Below, one piece after another: positions 41,671-50,026 of a stretch of DNA of 64,000 bases; the stretch's first letter is position 1; every line of letters starts with the position of its first letter. This DNA comes from a gamma proteobacterium SS-5 (GTDB taxonomy: Bacteria; Pseudomonadota; Gammaproteobacteria; Chromatiales; Chromatiaceae), in NCBI GenBank assembly GCA_009497875.2, contig CP032508.2, positions 3,550,001-3,614,000 of the forward strand, given 5' to 3'. The notes beneath the pieces were generated by a model. That model worked only from the letters and a program-made list of their open reading frames with translations, was not told where the DNA came from and searched no databases. The position numbers and the translations under genes were made by a program.

Positions 41671-43689
41671 TCAGTCCTCCGTCCTCTGTCCCAGCATGGC
41701 GCGGATGCCGGCCAGGTGGGCGCTGCCTTGGGCCTTGCGCTCTTCCTCTGAGGGCTTTTCCCCCAGCCGGTGCCAGCGCAGGTGCTCCTCCGGCAGTTCG
41801 GCGAGGAAGCGGCTGGGTTCGCAGCTGATGTTCTCGCCGTAGCGGCGGCGGCGCTTGGCCAGGCTGATGTTGAGCTGGCGGCGGGCGCGGGTGATGCCGA
41901 CGTAGGCCAGGCGGCGCTCCTCCTCGATGTTGTCCTCCTCGATGCTGCTGCGGTGCGGCAGCAACTCCTCTTCCATGCCGATCAGATAGACTCGGTCGAA
42001 CTCCAGGCCCTTGGCCGCGTGCAGGGTCATCAGGTGGACCCGGTCGTCGCCGCCTTCCTCGTCCTGGCGGTCGAGCAGGTCGAGCAGGGCCAGCTTGTTG
42101 ACCAGGTCGATCAGCCCCTGCTCTGGCTGCTTGTCGTGCAGCCGCTGCAGCCACTGGGTCAGGTCGGTGACGTTCTGCAGGCGGCGCTCGGCCTGGGCGT
42201 CGCTGGAGCTGGTCTCCTTGAGCCAGGCAGGGTAGTCGATCTGCTCCAGCAGGCGGCGCACGCTGTTCACCGGCGGCTCCTGATCCAGCTGCCGGGCCAG
42301 CCCGCCCAGCCATTGGGCAAATTCCTGCAGGCGCTCGCGGGCGCGGGGCTTGAGCTGCTCGGCCAGGCCCAGTTCATCACAGGCGGCGAGCAGGGGGATC
42401 TCCCGCTGGCGGGCGTAGCCGGCCAGCTTTTCCAGGCTGGAGGGGCCGATCTGGCGGCGCGGGCAGTTGATCACGCGCAAAAAGGCGGCGTCGTCCTCGG
42501 GGTTGGCCAGCAGGCGCAGATAGGCCATGCAGTCCTTGATCTCGCTGCGGGCGAAGAAGGATTGGCCACCGCTGAGAAAATAGGGGATCTGCTGCTCGCG
42601 CAGGGCCTTTTCCACCGGTCGCGCTTGATGGTTGCCGCGAAACAGCACGGCGAAGCTACCGTAGCCTAGCCCCTGCAGCAGGTGCGCCTGGAGGATCTCG
42701 GCGACCACCCGCTGGGCCTCGGCCTCATCGTCGCGGCATTCGATGACGCGGATCGGGTCACCGGGGCCGTGCTCGCTCCACAGGCGCTTTTCAAACACAT
42801 GGGGATTGAAGGAAATCAGCCGGTTGGCGCTGCTGAGGATGCGATTGGAGGAGCGGTAGTTCTGCTCCAGCTTGATCAGCCGCAGGTTGGGGTAATCCTG
42901 TTGCAGTTGGGCCAGGTTTTCCGGTCGGGCGCCGCGCCAGGCGTAGATGGACTGGTCATCATCGCCCACCACGGTGAGGCTGCCGCGCTCGCCCACCAAC
43001 AGCCTGACCAGCTCATATTGGCTTTGGTTGGTGTCCTGGTATTCGTCCACCAGCAGGTAGCGAATGCGCTGGCGCCAGTGGTTGAGGGCCCGCTCGCTGG
43101 TTTGCAGCAGGCGCGTGGGCAGGCCGATGAGGTCATCAAAATCCACCGCGTTGTAGGCATGCAGATGGCGCTGATACTCGGCATAGAGGCGGGCGTGCAG
43201 GGCCTCCAGCTCGTTGTCCGCCAGGCTCAGTACCTGCTCGGGGGTGCGCAGGGCGGACTTCCAGGCGGAGATACGCCACAGCGCGGTGCTGGCCGCCTCG
43301 CTCTGTTCGCGCTGGTGCTGGCGCAGCAGCTCGCGGATCAGGGCCTCGCTGTCCTGGGCGTCAAACAGCGAGAAGCCGGGCTTGTAGCCCAGCTCGCGGC
43401 AGTCGCGGCGCAGCATGTTCAGGCCCAGGTTGTGAAAGGTGGAGATGCGCAGGCCCCGGCTGGGGCGGTCCTTGAGCAGCAGGCCGACGCGCTCCTTCAT
43501 CTCCCGCGCCGCCTTGTTGGTGAAGGTGACCGCCGCGATCTGATGCGGGGCATAGCCGCAGTGCTCGATCAGGTAGGCGATCTTGTGCGTGATCACCCCG
43601 GTCTTGCCCGAGCCGGCCCCGGCCAGCACCAGAAGTGGCGTGCCGATGTGGCGCACGGCGGCCTGTTGTTGTGGGTTGAGTTGCTGCAT
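41671..43689 (-). CDS. rep: ATP-dependent DNA helicase Rep
   Basis: 672 residues, practically the length of E. coli Rep (about 673). Superfamily 1A motifs in order: LNPQQQAAV (Q motif), LAGAGSGKTGVITHKIAYL (Walker A), VTFTNKAAREM (Ia), YLLVDEYQDTNQSQYEL (II), VVGDDDQSIYAWRGA (III), LEQNYRSS (IV), VHLMTLHAAKGLEFD (V) and EEERRLAYVGITRAR (VI). It unwinds DNA 3' to 5' and helps forks past bound proteins. The last residues (GQRTED) are coded by one of the GACAGAGG-type tracts, which also places the stop. Confidence 0.95.
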   Translation of the reverse strand: MQQLNPQQQAAVRHIGTPLLVLAGAGSGKTGVITHKIAYLIEHCGYAPHQIAAVTFTNKAAREMKERVGLLLKDRPSRGLRISTFHNLGLNMLRRDCRELGYKPGFSLFDAQDSEALIRELLRQHQREQSEAASTALWRISAWKSALRTPEQVLSLADNELEALHARLYAEYQRHLHAYNAVDFDDLIGLPTRLLQTSERALNHWRQRIRYLLVDEYQDTNQSQYELVRLLVGERGSLTVVGDDDQSIYAWRGARPENLAQLQQDYPNLRLIKLEQNYRSSNRILSSANRLISFNPHVFEKRLWSEHGPGDPIRVIECRDDEAEAQRVVAEILQAHLLQGLGYGSFAVLFRGNHQARPVEKALREQQIPYFLSGGQSFFARSEIKDCMAYLRLLANPEDDAAFLRVINCPRRQIGPSSLEKLAGYARQREIPLLAACDELGLAEQLKPRARERLQEFAQWLGGLARQLDQEPPVNSVRRLLEQIDYPAWLKETSSSDAQAERRLQNVTDLTQWLQRLHDKQPEQGLIDLVNKLALLDLLDRQDEEGGDDRVHLMTLHAAKGLEFDRVYLIGMEEELLPHRSSIEEDNIEEERRLAYVGITRARRQLNISLAKRRRRYGENISCEPSRFLAELPEEHLRWHRLGEKPSEEERKAQGSAHLAGIRAMLGQRTED

Positions 43690-43792
43690 GGGGGCGGATT
43701 ATTCGTGGATCATTGGCCGTTGACGTACTAAGATGGCCGCCATTGTTGGCCCCATGCCCCTACAAGGCAACCTTTACCTCTGGAATAGATCC

Positions 43793-44122
43793 ATGAAACA
43801 CGCACTGCCCCTGCTTGCCCTCTTGCCCGCCCTGTTCCTGGCCGCCCCCCTGGCCGCCTATGACGGTGCCCCACCGCCACCCCAGCTGCCTGAGCCGGTA
43901 CACAGCGGTGAGGAGCTGGAGCCCGAGGTGACCATTGTCGATCATCCCGAAGGCCGTGCCTATGAGTACCGCGCCAACGGCCATCTGTACATGGTCAAGA
44001 TCCAGCCCAGGGTGGGCAAGCCCTATTACGAGATCGACATGGACGGTGATGGCGAGCTGGATACCCGGCTGGACGACCTGCGCAACAGCGCGGTGCCGCA
44101 GTGGGTGCTGATGCGGTTTTAG
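43793..44122 (+). CDS. DUF2782 family exported protein
   Basis: 109 residues. Signal peptide MKHALPLLALLPALFLAAPLA, then a proline-rich segment PPPPQLPEPVHSGEELEPEV and a compact domain VTIVDHPEGRAYEYRANGHL to VPQWVLMRF with DGDGELDTR. This matches the small DUF2782 family of gammaproteobacteria, whose function is unknown. The start follows from the signal peptide; upstream in-frame codons lack a ribosome site. It converges on the FapA-like gene. Confidence 0.8.
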   Translation: MKHALPLLALLPALFLAAPLAAYDGAPPPPQLPEPVHSGEELEPEVTIVDHPEGRAYEYRANGHLYMVKIQPRVGKPYYEIDMDGDGELDTRLDDLRNSAVPQWVLMRF

Positions 44123-44160
44123 CCGTCGGCCAGACCGGGTTGCGTGGCTGCGCGGCCCGC

Positions 44161-45900
44161 TCAACCCTGATAGCGCGATTTACTGATCTTGCCCTGACGG
44201 CGTGTCGTGCTGATCATGGGCACGAACTCCAGGCCCAGCTGATCGGTCACCCGGACCTCGATGGCGCTCATGTCGCGGCCGATGCGCTCCACCCGGTCGA
44301 GCAGGCGGATCTCCACCCCGGCGTGCAGGGTCTGCCGCGCTACCACGCGTACCTCGCCCAGCAGGCGCTGAAACTCGGCCTCGGACTCCTTCAGCTGTTT
44401 GAATAACTCGGCAACCCGCTCGTGGTCGGCCGTGTGCGCCTCGCGCAGGCGCTGCATCTTTTCGTGGCTGTTGCTCACCCCACGTTTGAGCAGGCTGTTG
44501 ATCATGGCGGCCAGCTTGACCTCCTGTTCATTCACCTGGTTCATCTCGGTACGCAGCCGGTCGATGCTCTCCTGTTCCTGCCTGAGCCGAGCGGACAGAT
44601 CGATGCTCCCCAGTACGCCCGAGGGCATACCGATGATGCCCGCCTGGACCGAAGTGCCTGCGTTGATCTCGCCACCGATCAGCTTGCCGTTGAGCACCTC
44701 GCCCTTGCCCACCCAAACCAGCTCGCGGGCGTTGACCCGTGAGTGGTAGAGCAGATTATCTACGTAGATGGAGCCGCCGCTGGTCAGATCGCCGGTCTGT
44801 ACGAAGGGGGTGCGTATATCCCCCTCGGCCTTGACCACCAGGGCGTATTTGAGCGCCTCGATGGGCTTGCCCTTGACCGGCTTGGGCTGCTGCAACTGGC
44901 GGCCGATCATGCCCTTGGCCACCAGGACACTGCCGCCGGCCTGCAGGTAGGAGGCCTCCACCAGACCGCCAACGCAGATATCACCGCTGGCGATGACGCG
45001 CATGTCCTCGGCCACATCCCGCTCCACCATCACGGTGCCCTCGAACTCGACATGACCGCTGGCCAGATTGACCGCCTTGAGGCTGAGGGATTGCTCCACC
45101 GCCATGCCCTGGGCGAAGCCGTGACCCAGCCGACGGGGGATGCCGGAGCGGGTGGCGATGAGTAATTCGGGGTCATCCGGCGAGATCTCCGTCCCGGTCC
45201 CAGGTGTCATCCGGCCCACCTTCACCGCCTTGCAGGGGATCGCCTTGCCCAGCACCGACAGCCCCGGCTGCCCCGGCTTGGCCGGGTGGCGACGCATCAG
45301 CTGCTGCCCCTCCTGTACCGAGAGAAACTTGCCGTAGTCCTTCATGTCAACGCTGCCGTCTTCCCGCTCCTTGGGCTGGGTGGCGCGGTCCTCCAGGGTG
45401 GGGATGAGCTGTTCAAAGCGCACATCACTGCCCTCCACCGGCTCGCGGCCCTCGGCGATCACCTCACGACTGACCGTGCCTGGGGCCGCCTCTGCGGCCT
45501 TTGCCACCAGTTGGCCAACGGCCTTGGTGTCCAGCCCCTGGACCACGCCGGCCTTGCGCGCGGCCACTACCACGTCCATGTTGCGGATCTTCTTGCCGCC
45601 ATGGCCCTGGGTGATTTCGGCGCTGGCGCGGAATTTGTTGCGGGAGAGGACGATGCGTAGCTCGGCATCGGTGCGCTGGGCCACCTCGGTGGCCGGGGTG
45701 GGTTCTCCGGGCGGGGTATCCAGCAGCTTGCCCAGGGCCTGCTGAAAGCCCTTTTCCAAGGGCAGGTGGTTAGCAAAGGGGGATTCCAGAAAGTGCTGTT
45801 TCAGCTCATCGTAGCTGATCTTGTCTTCCTCACTGGCACGCTCAAGCACCACCTCTACTCGGGCTTGATCTTTGGTCAGATTGAATTGGACCTGGGGCAT
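44161..45900 (-). CDS. FapA family (DUF342) polymer-forming/signalling protein
   Basis: 579 residues. The N-terminal portion has KISYDELKQHFLESPF; the central part is a DUF342 beta-helix-like region with GNARVRGLVEAS-type repeats (seen as SGDICVGGLVEASYLQAGGS, TSGGSIYVDNLLYHSRVNAR and GEINAGTSVQAGIIGMPSGV). A coiled coil follows (LRQEQESIDRLRTEMNQV), then a short basic tail. FapA/DUF342 proteins are large cytoplasmic proteins, in some bacteria linked to motility or cell-surface signalling. The function here is not established. The start at 45900 has only a weak upstream ribosome site. Confidence 0.85.
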   Translation of the reverse strand: MPQVQFNLTKDQARVEVVLERASEEDKISYDELKQHFLESPFANHLPLEKGFQQALGKLLDTPPGEPTPATEVAQRTDAELRIVLSRNKFRASAEITQGHGGKKIRNMDVVVAARKAGVVQGLDTKAVGQLVAKAAEAAPGTVSREVIAEGREPVEGSDVRFEQLIPTLEDRATQPKEREDGSVDMKDYGKFLSVQEGQQLMRRHPAKPGQPGLSVLGKAIPCKAVKVGRMTPGTGTEISPDDPELLIATRSGIPRRLGHGFAQGMAVEQSLSLKAVNLASGHVEFEGTVMVERDVAEDMRVIASGDICVGGLVEASYLQAGGSVLVAKGMIGRQLQQPKPVKGKPIEALKYALVVKAEGDIRTPFVQTGDLTSGGSIYVDNLLYHSRVNARELVWVGKGEVLNGKLIGGEINAGTSVQAGIIGMPSGVLGSIDLSARLRQEQESIDRLRTEMNQVNEQEVKLAAMINSLLKRGVSNSHEKMQRLREAHTADHERVAELFKQLKESEAEFQRLLGEVRVVARQTLHAGVEIRLLDRVERIGRDMSAIEVRVTDQLGLEFVPMISTTRRQGKISKSRYQG

Positions 45901-46333
45901 GGGACAGTAAACCTTCGCATAAATCCAGCCGAGTCCCTGTCATCTTCTCACACTTGAAGCCACTAAGCCCAGAGCATTTTCGTGCGCATTTTTCGCGCCG
46001 GGCAGGGGCGGGATTCTTGCCCAAGCAGGAATTGCTTTGCCTTTATCGGCGCATTGGGTTAATCTGCCCTCACTGCATGATCTGAGTCCTACCTCTATCG
46101 TTCTACATTCTCTGTCTTCAGCTGAAAACACCGAATCTAGCTTCGCTAGCGCAAGCCAATCCTGTGGTCTGCTCGCCCTTGGGCGATGTCTGTTCCGCCA
46201 TGGCATGATGCCGAGGCACGGCCTTTGGCCGTATGCGACAGCACCCCGGACCCTGGGGCGCTGCCGAGGGCGAGCCCGTTCAGGATGAAGGGCCTGCCTG
46301 CTACTACTCTATTACTACTGAGGTATTTTTTAC
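45901..46333 (+). promoter_or_regulatory. long leader region of the cold-shock gene
   Basis: 433 bases without a convincing gene between the FapA-like start and the cold-shock start. The part nearest the cold-shock gene contains short hairpins such as CTAGC-TTCG-CTAG and CGGCC-TTT-GGCCG, and ends with a GAGG ribosome site nine bases before ATG 46334. Long structured leaders are normal for cspA-type genes and act as temperature-sensitive translational switches; that role is inferred. Confidence 0.4.
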
Positions 46334-46543
46334 ATGTCTGACAGACAAATTGGAACCGTTAAGTGGTTCGACAACGCCAAGGGCTATGGTTTTATTTCCC
46401 GTGATTCGGGCAAGGACCTGTTCGTCCACTTTCGCAGCATTGTAGGCGAAGGACACCGCTCCCTGGATGAAGGCCAGCAGGTCGAGTTCACCGAAATCGA
46501 TGGCAAGAAAGGCCCCCAGGCCGATCAGGTTACACCCCTGTAA
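46334..46543 (+). CDS. CspA-family cold-shock protein
   Basis: 69-residue single cold-shock domain. RNP1 is KGYGFISRD and RNP2 is LFVHFRSI (normally VFVHF), preceded by [10 protein letters not shown]. It binds single-stranded RNA/DNA and melts secondary structure. RNP1 starts within 20 residues of the N-terminus as usual, and the length is standard. The following gene is another RNA-binding protein, with a folded spacer between them. Confidence 0.95.
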   Translation: MSDRQIGTVKWFDNAKGYGFISRDSGKDLFVHFRSIVGEGHRSLDEGQQVEFTEIDGKKGPQADQVTPL

Positions 46544-46556
46544 CACCCCCCTCTCT

Positions 46557-46606
46557 CCACCGGAGCAGCCATTGGGGGTGCCTTGCGCACCCTGAGGCTC
46601 CGGTGG
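46557..46606 (+). ncRNA. nested stem-loop between cold-shock and RRM genes
   Basis: A perfect 10-bp outer stem CCACCGGAGC (46557-46566) / GCTCCGGTGG (46597-46606) encloses a second hairpin GGGTGC-CTTGC-GCACCC (46576-46592). No T run follows, so it is not a typical intrinsic terminator. It could be a partial terminator, processing site or temperature-responsive structure controlling the downstream RNA-binding gene. The pairing is seen; the function is inferred. Confidence 0.5.
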
Positions 46607-46671
46607 CCCTCTTCCTTGAGCCTGCAGCAATGCGGGCTTCTTTTCATCTACTCTCGTCAAGGCAGGTTCCA

Positions 46672-46941
46672 TTGCTTACCCTCTCCGTTCGCGGCTTACC
46701 CCGCTCTACCACCGAATCCTCCCTCAATCAGCTATTCACCGAGTACGGCGATGTCCGCTCCCTGAAGATGGCCAAGGATCTCTTCTCCGGCGATTGTAAG
46801 GGGTTCGCCACCATTCAGATGGAGGGCCACCACGCCCGCGCCGCCATCGACGCGCTGAACAACAGCGAACTCGACGGCAGCCGTATCCGCGTGGACCTGG
46901 ATCGTGGGCCCAAGGGCCGTGGCGGCAAACGCGGCCGCTGA
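46672..46941 (+). CDS. RNA-recognition-motif (RRM) protein
   Basis: About 89 residues forming one RRM. RNP2 is LTLSVRGLP; RNP1 is CKGFATIQM; the second helix is ARAAIDALNNSELDG. A basic tail RGPKGRGGKRGR follows. The start is uncertain: TTG 46672 places the first strand at the N-terminus, as in bacterial RRM proteins, and follows AAGGCAGG. Upstream in-frame alternatives are ATG 46630 and GTG 46603, the latter inside the stem-loop. Bacterial RRM proteins bind small RNAs or mRNAs and are often cold-induced, which fits its place after the cold-shock gene. Confidence 0.85.
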   Translation: MLTLSVRGLPRSTTESSLNQLFTEYGDVRSLKMAKDLFSGDCKGFATIQMEGHHARAAIDALNNSELDGSRIRVDLDRGPKGRGGKRGR

Positions 46942-46986
46942 ATCGGCAAGGCCGGAACCCCAAGCACAGGATTCCGGCCGCCCAGC

Positions 46987-47415
46987 TCAGGCCAGGGCCA
47001 CCAATTCGATGGCGAAGTTCAGGTTCTGACCGGCCAGGGGATGGTTGCCGTCCAGCACCAGGGTCTCTTCGTTCACCTCGGCCACGCGCAGGTTGATCAG
47101 CTGACCGTCTGGCGTCTGCGCCTGCAGGGGCATGCCCTCGGTGGGCTCGATATCATCCGGCAGGGCCTCCCGCGGCACCTCCTGCATCATCTCCTCGCTG
47201 CGTTCACCATAGGCCTGGGCCGGCGGGATGCTGACCTGCTTGCTCTCACCTAGGCACATACCCTCCACCGCGCTGTCGAAACCGGCAATCACCTGGCCTG
47301 AGCCCAGGGTGAATTCCAAGGGCTCGCGCCCCTCCGAGCTGTCAAAGGTGGTCCCATCATCCAGGGTGCCGGTGTAGTGGATCTTTACGGTATCGCCTTG
47401 CTTTGCTTGGTTCAT
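46987..47415 (-). CDS. FKBP-type peptidyl-prolyl cis-trans isomerase, SlyD-like
   Basis: 142 residues. FKBP strands VKIHYTGTLDDGTTFDSSEG and LEFTLGSGQVIAGFDSAVEG, with the inserted IF chaperone domain (PAQAYGERSEEMMQEVPREA to LPDDI) and the return NHPLAGQNLNFAIELV. This is the SlyD arrangement, but the His/Cys-rich metal tail of E. coli SlyD is absent. It catalyses prolyl isomerisation and acts as a holdase in the cytoplasm. The ATG at 47415 follows AGAGAGG. Confidence 0.92.
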   Translation of the reverse strand: MNQAKQGDTVKIHYTGTLDDGTTFDSSEGREPLEFTLGSGQVIAGFDSAVEGMCLGESKQVSIPPAQAYGERSEEMMQEVPREALPDDIEPTEGMPLQAQTPDGQLINLRVAEVNEETLVLDGNHPLAGQNLNFAIELVALA

Positions 47416-47446
47416 GCTTATCTATCCTCTCTCGTCAAAATCTATC

Positions 47447-47475
47447 ATCAGTCCGCTGTCTTCTGTCCTCGGTCT
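47447..47475 (-). repeat. GACAGAGG-type tract at the 3' end of the envelope-protein gene
   Basis: CAGTCCGCTGTCTTCTGTCCTCGGTCTC on the + strand, the pyrimidine orientation of the dispersed tract family. It lies directly after the stop codon of the 47476-48366 gene and before the isomerase start. Confidence 0.5.
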
Positions 47476-48366
47476 CTAAACCCGAATCGGCCGTGGCAGG
47501 CTGACCGGCACCCCCCGAGAGGAGGTGGACTTGGGCTCGGCATCCCCCTTTTCTTGCGCGGAATCTTCGGCGCTGGAACTGGCCCCAGGCTCGGTTGATT
47601 GGGCCTCCTGCTCCTTAGTTGCTCCCTCTGTCTGGGCCTCTGGCGGGCGCTGAGCGCCAGCCGACTGGGCATCCGCCTCCAATTCGCCGATAGCTGGCTG
47701 GGTATCCGGTGTCGGCGCTTCGACAGGAGCGGCCTGTGTCTCGGTCTGCGGACGGGTCTGCCCCTCCCCTTCCTGATCTGGCGTCTTTGCTGCCTGCCCG
47801 GCGTCCACAGCGGCCCCTGTGCCAGTCTTTTTCTTCACCCCGGTAGCGGGCTCGGCAGAGCGGGACGAGCCCAATCCCTCTAGGGCCGGGGGCCGTATCT
47901 GGCTGTCGAGCATCCACTGATGCCTCTGCTCGCGCCGCTTCTGCATGCGCTCCCGCCAGGCCTCACGGCGTGTCTCCAAGGCCTCACGCCAGGCATCGGG
48001 CCTGGTGGCCGTTTGGCCAGGGCAGTCCGGGGTCAAGCATCGCATCCGTTGGTGCATCTGTCGGCGCATGTCCTCGCGCCGCTGCTCCATCAGCTTCCGC
48101 CATTGCTCATGCCGCTGCCGCATGTGTTGGTGCATGGCCTGTCTCATCTGCCAATATCGGGGCTGTGGTGCAAATCCCCATTGGCCATGGGTCGGGGATG
48201 GTGCAGGCTGGGTTTCGGCAGCGGCCGGCGCGCTCGGCCCGAAGCCGTAGAAATAGGGTGTGCTGGCATCCTGATCCGTATTCCAACCCGGCCCTGCCCA
48301 CCAGGCATTTGCCGTTGCGGAAAAACCGAGGGCGGCAGCGGTCACGAGAAGACAAGTCTTGTTCAT
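47476..48366 (-). CDS. exported Gln/Arg/Pro-rich protein with sulfur-globule-like mature N-terminus
   Basis: 296 residues. Signal peptide MNKTCLLVTAAALGFSATANA. The mature part begins WWAGPGWNTDQ, very like [11 protein letters not shown] of the adjacent sulfur globule protein. Next is an aromatic/Pro-rich section (FYGFGPSAPAAAETQPAPS), then a Met/Gln/Arg helix (MRQAMHQHMRQRHEQWRKLM and EALETRREAWRERMQKRREQ). A long acidic Gly/Ala/Pro/Glu low-complexity tail ends the protein. I know no named family with this full layout. Neighbourhood and the WWxGPG start suggest an envelope or sulfur-globule-associated role (inference). The start is set by the signal peptide at 48366. Confidence 0.7.
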   Translation of the reverse strand: MNKTCLLVTAAALGFSATANAWWAGPGWNTDQDASTPYFYGFGPSAPAAAETQPAPSPTHGQWGFAPQPRYWQMRQAMHQHMRQRHEQWRKLMEQRREDMRRQMHQRMRCLTPDCPGQTATRPDAWREALETRREAWRERMQKRREQRHQWMLDSQIRPPALEGLGSSRSAEPATGVKKKTGTGAAVDAGQAAKTPDQEGEGQTRPQTETQAAPVEAPTPDTQPAIGELEADAQSAGAQRPPEAQTEGATKEQEAQSTEPGASSSAEDSAQEKGDAEPKSTSSRGVPVSLPRPIRV

Positions 48367-48515
48367 AGGGCACCTGATGGGTAATGGGCGGGAGACAAGG
48401 ATAGCGCATCCCTGCGCCGGGAAGACAGGGCCCGATCTGAGCTGATCAAACAGGGCCCGCAAAGGCCAGTCTAGGCCTGCACAGCGGTCAAGATGAAAGA
48501 TAGTCAGCGGCCGTA

Positions 48516-48827
48516 TCAGTCGGCCTGTTTCGCCGCCGGTGCTGCGGGGGCTGCCGGGGCAACCGGAGGGGCATAGCCATAGGGCGCGCCATAATAGGGA
48601 TAACCATAGCCGTAGGGGCCATAGTAATAGGGACGATAGTAATTGTAGCCACGACCCCAGCCGTTGCCACGGGCACTCATGCTGAAGTTCATATCGCCCC
48701 AGCCATCACCGAACCAATCATCTCCACCCCAGCCACCAGGGCCACCCCAGGGGCCCCACCAGGCCTGGGCAGAGGCAGAAGCCGCCAGCAAGGCAGCGAC
48801 GGAAGCGACTTTGATCATGTTTTTCAT
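48516..48827 (-). CDS. sulfur globule protein-like (SgpA/SgpB type)
   Basis: 103 residues. Signal peptide [20 protein letters not shown], then a mature protein rich in Trp, Gly, Tyr and Pro: [39 protein letters not shown] and repeats of (P)[17 protein letters not shown]. This resembles the sulfur globule envelope proteins of purple sulfur bacteria such as Allochromatium, which coat periplasmic sulfur deposits. The start at 48827 follows GGAGGG by seven bases. The related-looking exported gene lies 149 bases downstream on the same strand. The spacer 48828-48973 holds the gene's leader and an AT-rich stretch, with no other gene seen. Confidence 0.78.
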   Translation of the reverse strand: MKNMIKVASVAALLAASASAQAWWGPWGGPGGWGGDDWFGDGWGDMNFSMSARGNGWGRGYNYYRPYYYGPYGYGYPYYGAPYGYAPPVAPAAPAAPAAKQAD

Positions 48828-48973
48828 AGAGATACCCTCCAGATCAGCCAAGTTGTAAGGTCACGCAGGGAACACCAAACCGGTCTCAAGTGGACCAGAA
48901 GTAAGAGTCTATAAGCAAATGCTTAAACTTCAAATAGGAGCTTTTTATGCGGGCAAGGGGGAGTTTATCAGGC

Positions 48974-49002
48974 TTGACGGCACCCCCACCGCCCATTAGA
49001 AT
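48974..49002 (+). promoter_or_regulatory. sigma-70 promoter of tRNA-Met
   Basis: TTGACG (48974-48979), a 17-base spacer and TAGAAT (48997-49002), 16 bases before the tRNA. Both boxes match the consensus at five of six positions (TTGACA, TATAAT). Confidence 0.75.
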
Positions 49003-49017
49003 TCCGCCTCTTGACAC

Positions 49018-49094
49018 GGCTATGTAGCTCAGCTGGTTAGAGCACATCACTCATAATGATGGGGTCCCAGGTTCAAATCCCGGCATAGCCACCA
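49018..49094 (+). tRNA. elongator tRNA-Met (CAT anticodon)
   Basis: 77 bases including encoded CCA. Acceptor arm GGCTATG pairs with CATAGCC (49084-49090), with A as discriminator. The D arm is GCTCAGCTGGTTAGAGC; the anticodon loop is CTCATAA (anticodon CAT) in a stem ATCA/TGAT; the T arm contains GGTTCAAATCC. The first pair is G-C, unlike the initiator tRNA. The body follows E. coli elongator tRNA-Met closely (GAGCACATCACTCATAATGA), not the lysidine tRNA-Ile. Confidence 0.96.
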
Positions 49095-49101
49095 TAAAAT
49101 C

Positions 49102-49136
49102 AAAGGCTTGCAGCTGATCGGCTGTAGGCCTTTTTT
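49102..49136 (+). terminator. intrinsic terminator after tRNA-Met
   Basis: AAAGGCTTGCAGC, a short loop, GGCTGTAGGCC, then TTTTTT (49131-49136). The GC-containing stem followed by six Ts is a standard rho-independent terminator, eight bases after the tRNA CCA. Confidence 0.75.
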
Positions 49137-49184
49137 ATTGGGCCAAGGCCGTGCCGCCACAGCCACATTCAGAGCTCCCATTTT

Positions 49185-49841
49185 ATGAAGAGTTTTCTCA
49201 AGGTAATCATCCCCGTAGGCATTATCCTGTTTCTGCTCCTGCTGCAGGTAATGCCCTCCCACAGCCCGCAGGAGCAAATCGGCGGGTTGCCCTGGCAAAT
49301 CGAAACCCTGGCCGATGGCAGCAGCAGGGCGCTGGGCATTCATCTGGGCGAGGACAACCTGAAGGACGCGGTGCGCCTGCTCGGTCGCCCCGAGGGGCTG
49401 GCCCTGTTTTCGCCCCAGACAGAGGCCCGTGACCTGAGCCTGGAGGCCTATTTCGGCACGGTACGCAACGGCCCCCTGGCGGCCAAGCTGATACTGGTGC
49501 TCACTGCCAGCCAAGAACAGATGCGCGCCATGGCGGAACGGGCGATAACCCGCAAGCCAGGCCCAAGCGGGGCCTATCAATGGACACTGTCAGAGGCAGA
49601 CAAACAACAGGTGCTGGCATACCGAATCCGCGCCCTGACCTACATCCCCCTCTATGCCAAGCTGGAGCCGGAGTTCTTCAGCAGCCGCTTCGGCCAACCC
49701 AGCGCAAGGCAAACCCTGGACAAGCAGAGGGAGCGCTGGCTCTACCCCGAGCAGGGACTGAGCATAGACATCAACCCAGAGGGCCAAGAAGTGCTGCACT
49801 ATGTGGCACCGCGTGATTTCGTGCATCCTGGGCCGGGTTGA
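49185..49841 (+). CDS. membrane-anchored protein of unknown function
   Basis: 218 residues. One N-terminal membrane segment (FLKVIIPVGIILFLLLLQVM), then a soluble, presumably periplasmic domain. Visible stretches are LGIHLGEDNLKDAVRLLGRP, LSLEAYFGTVRNGPLAAKLI and EFFSSRFGQPSARQTLDKQR. The LGRPEGLALFSP and FGQPSARQ sections look like a twofold repeat of a small substrate- or protein-binding motif. I do not recognise a named family. The ATG at 49185 is the first in frame. It is followed by an inverted-repeat element. Confidence 0.7.
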   Translation: MKSFLKVIIPVGIILFLLLLQVMPSHSPQEQIGGLPWQIETLADGSSRALGIHLGEDNLKDAVRLLGRPEGLALFSPQTEARDLSLEAYFGTVRNGPLAAKLILVLTASQEQMRAMAERAITRKPGPSGAYQWTLSEADKQQVLAYRIRALTYIPLYAKLEPEFFSSRFGQPSARQTLDKQRERWLYPEQGLSIDINPEGQEVLHYVAPRDFVHPGPG

Positions 49842-49857
49842 TTTCGTCCCATGAGCC

Positions 49858-50024
49858 TAGGAGCCTGTCGGGTTTAGGTGCCCGTAGCGAGCAAGGTGGG
49901 AGAACGAGAACAAATTTTCACGATTTTGAGGCGCATAGTTGGCCTACGCAACGAAAAATCGGGGGAATTTGGGCCGTTCTTCCCACCGGCGCAGTAGGAG
50001 CATCCTAAAACCGACAGGCTCCTA
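49858..50024. mobile_element. MITE-like element with 20-bp terminal inverted repeats, copy 2
   Basis: 167 bases, TAGGAGCCTGTCGGGTTTAG at the left and CTAAAACCGACAGGCTCCTA at the right, inverted with one mismatch. The interior matches the 35466-35645 copy (AACAAATTTTCACGATTTTG, GTTCTTCCCACCGGCGCAGT). It lies between the unknown membrane protein and the kdsC cluster, and directly abuts a recombinase-like fragment at its right end. Confidence 0.75.
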
Positions 50025-50026
50025 GG

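Noticed and set aside
41770-43731. Two + strand frames opposite the Rep helicase gene
   Set aside because: All helicase motifs are on the minus strand; the + strand translations are Gly/Gln/Val-rich shadows.
49018-49094. tRNA-Ile with lysidine-modified CAT anticodon, or initiator tRNA
   Set aside because: The acceptor and anticodon stems follow elongator tRNA-Met (GGCTATG, ATCACTCATAATGAT); the initiator-specific features are absent.
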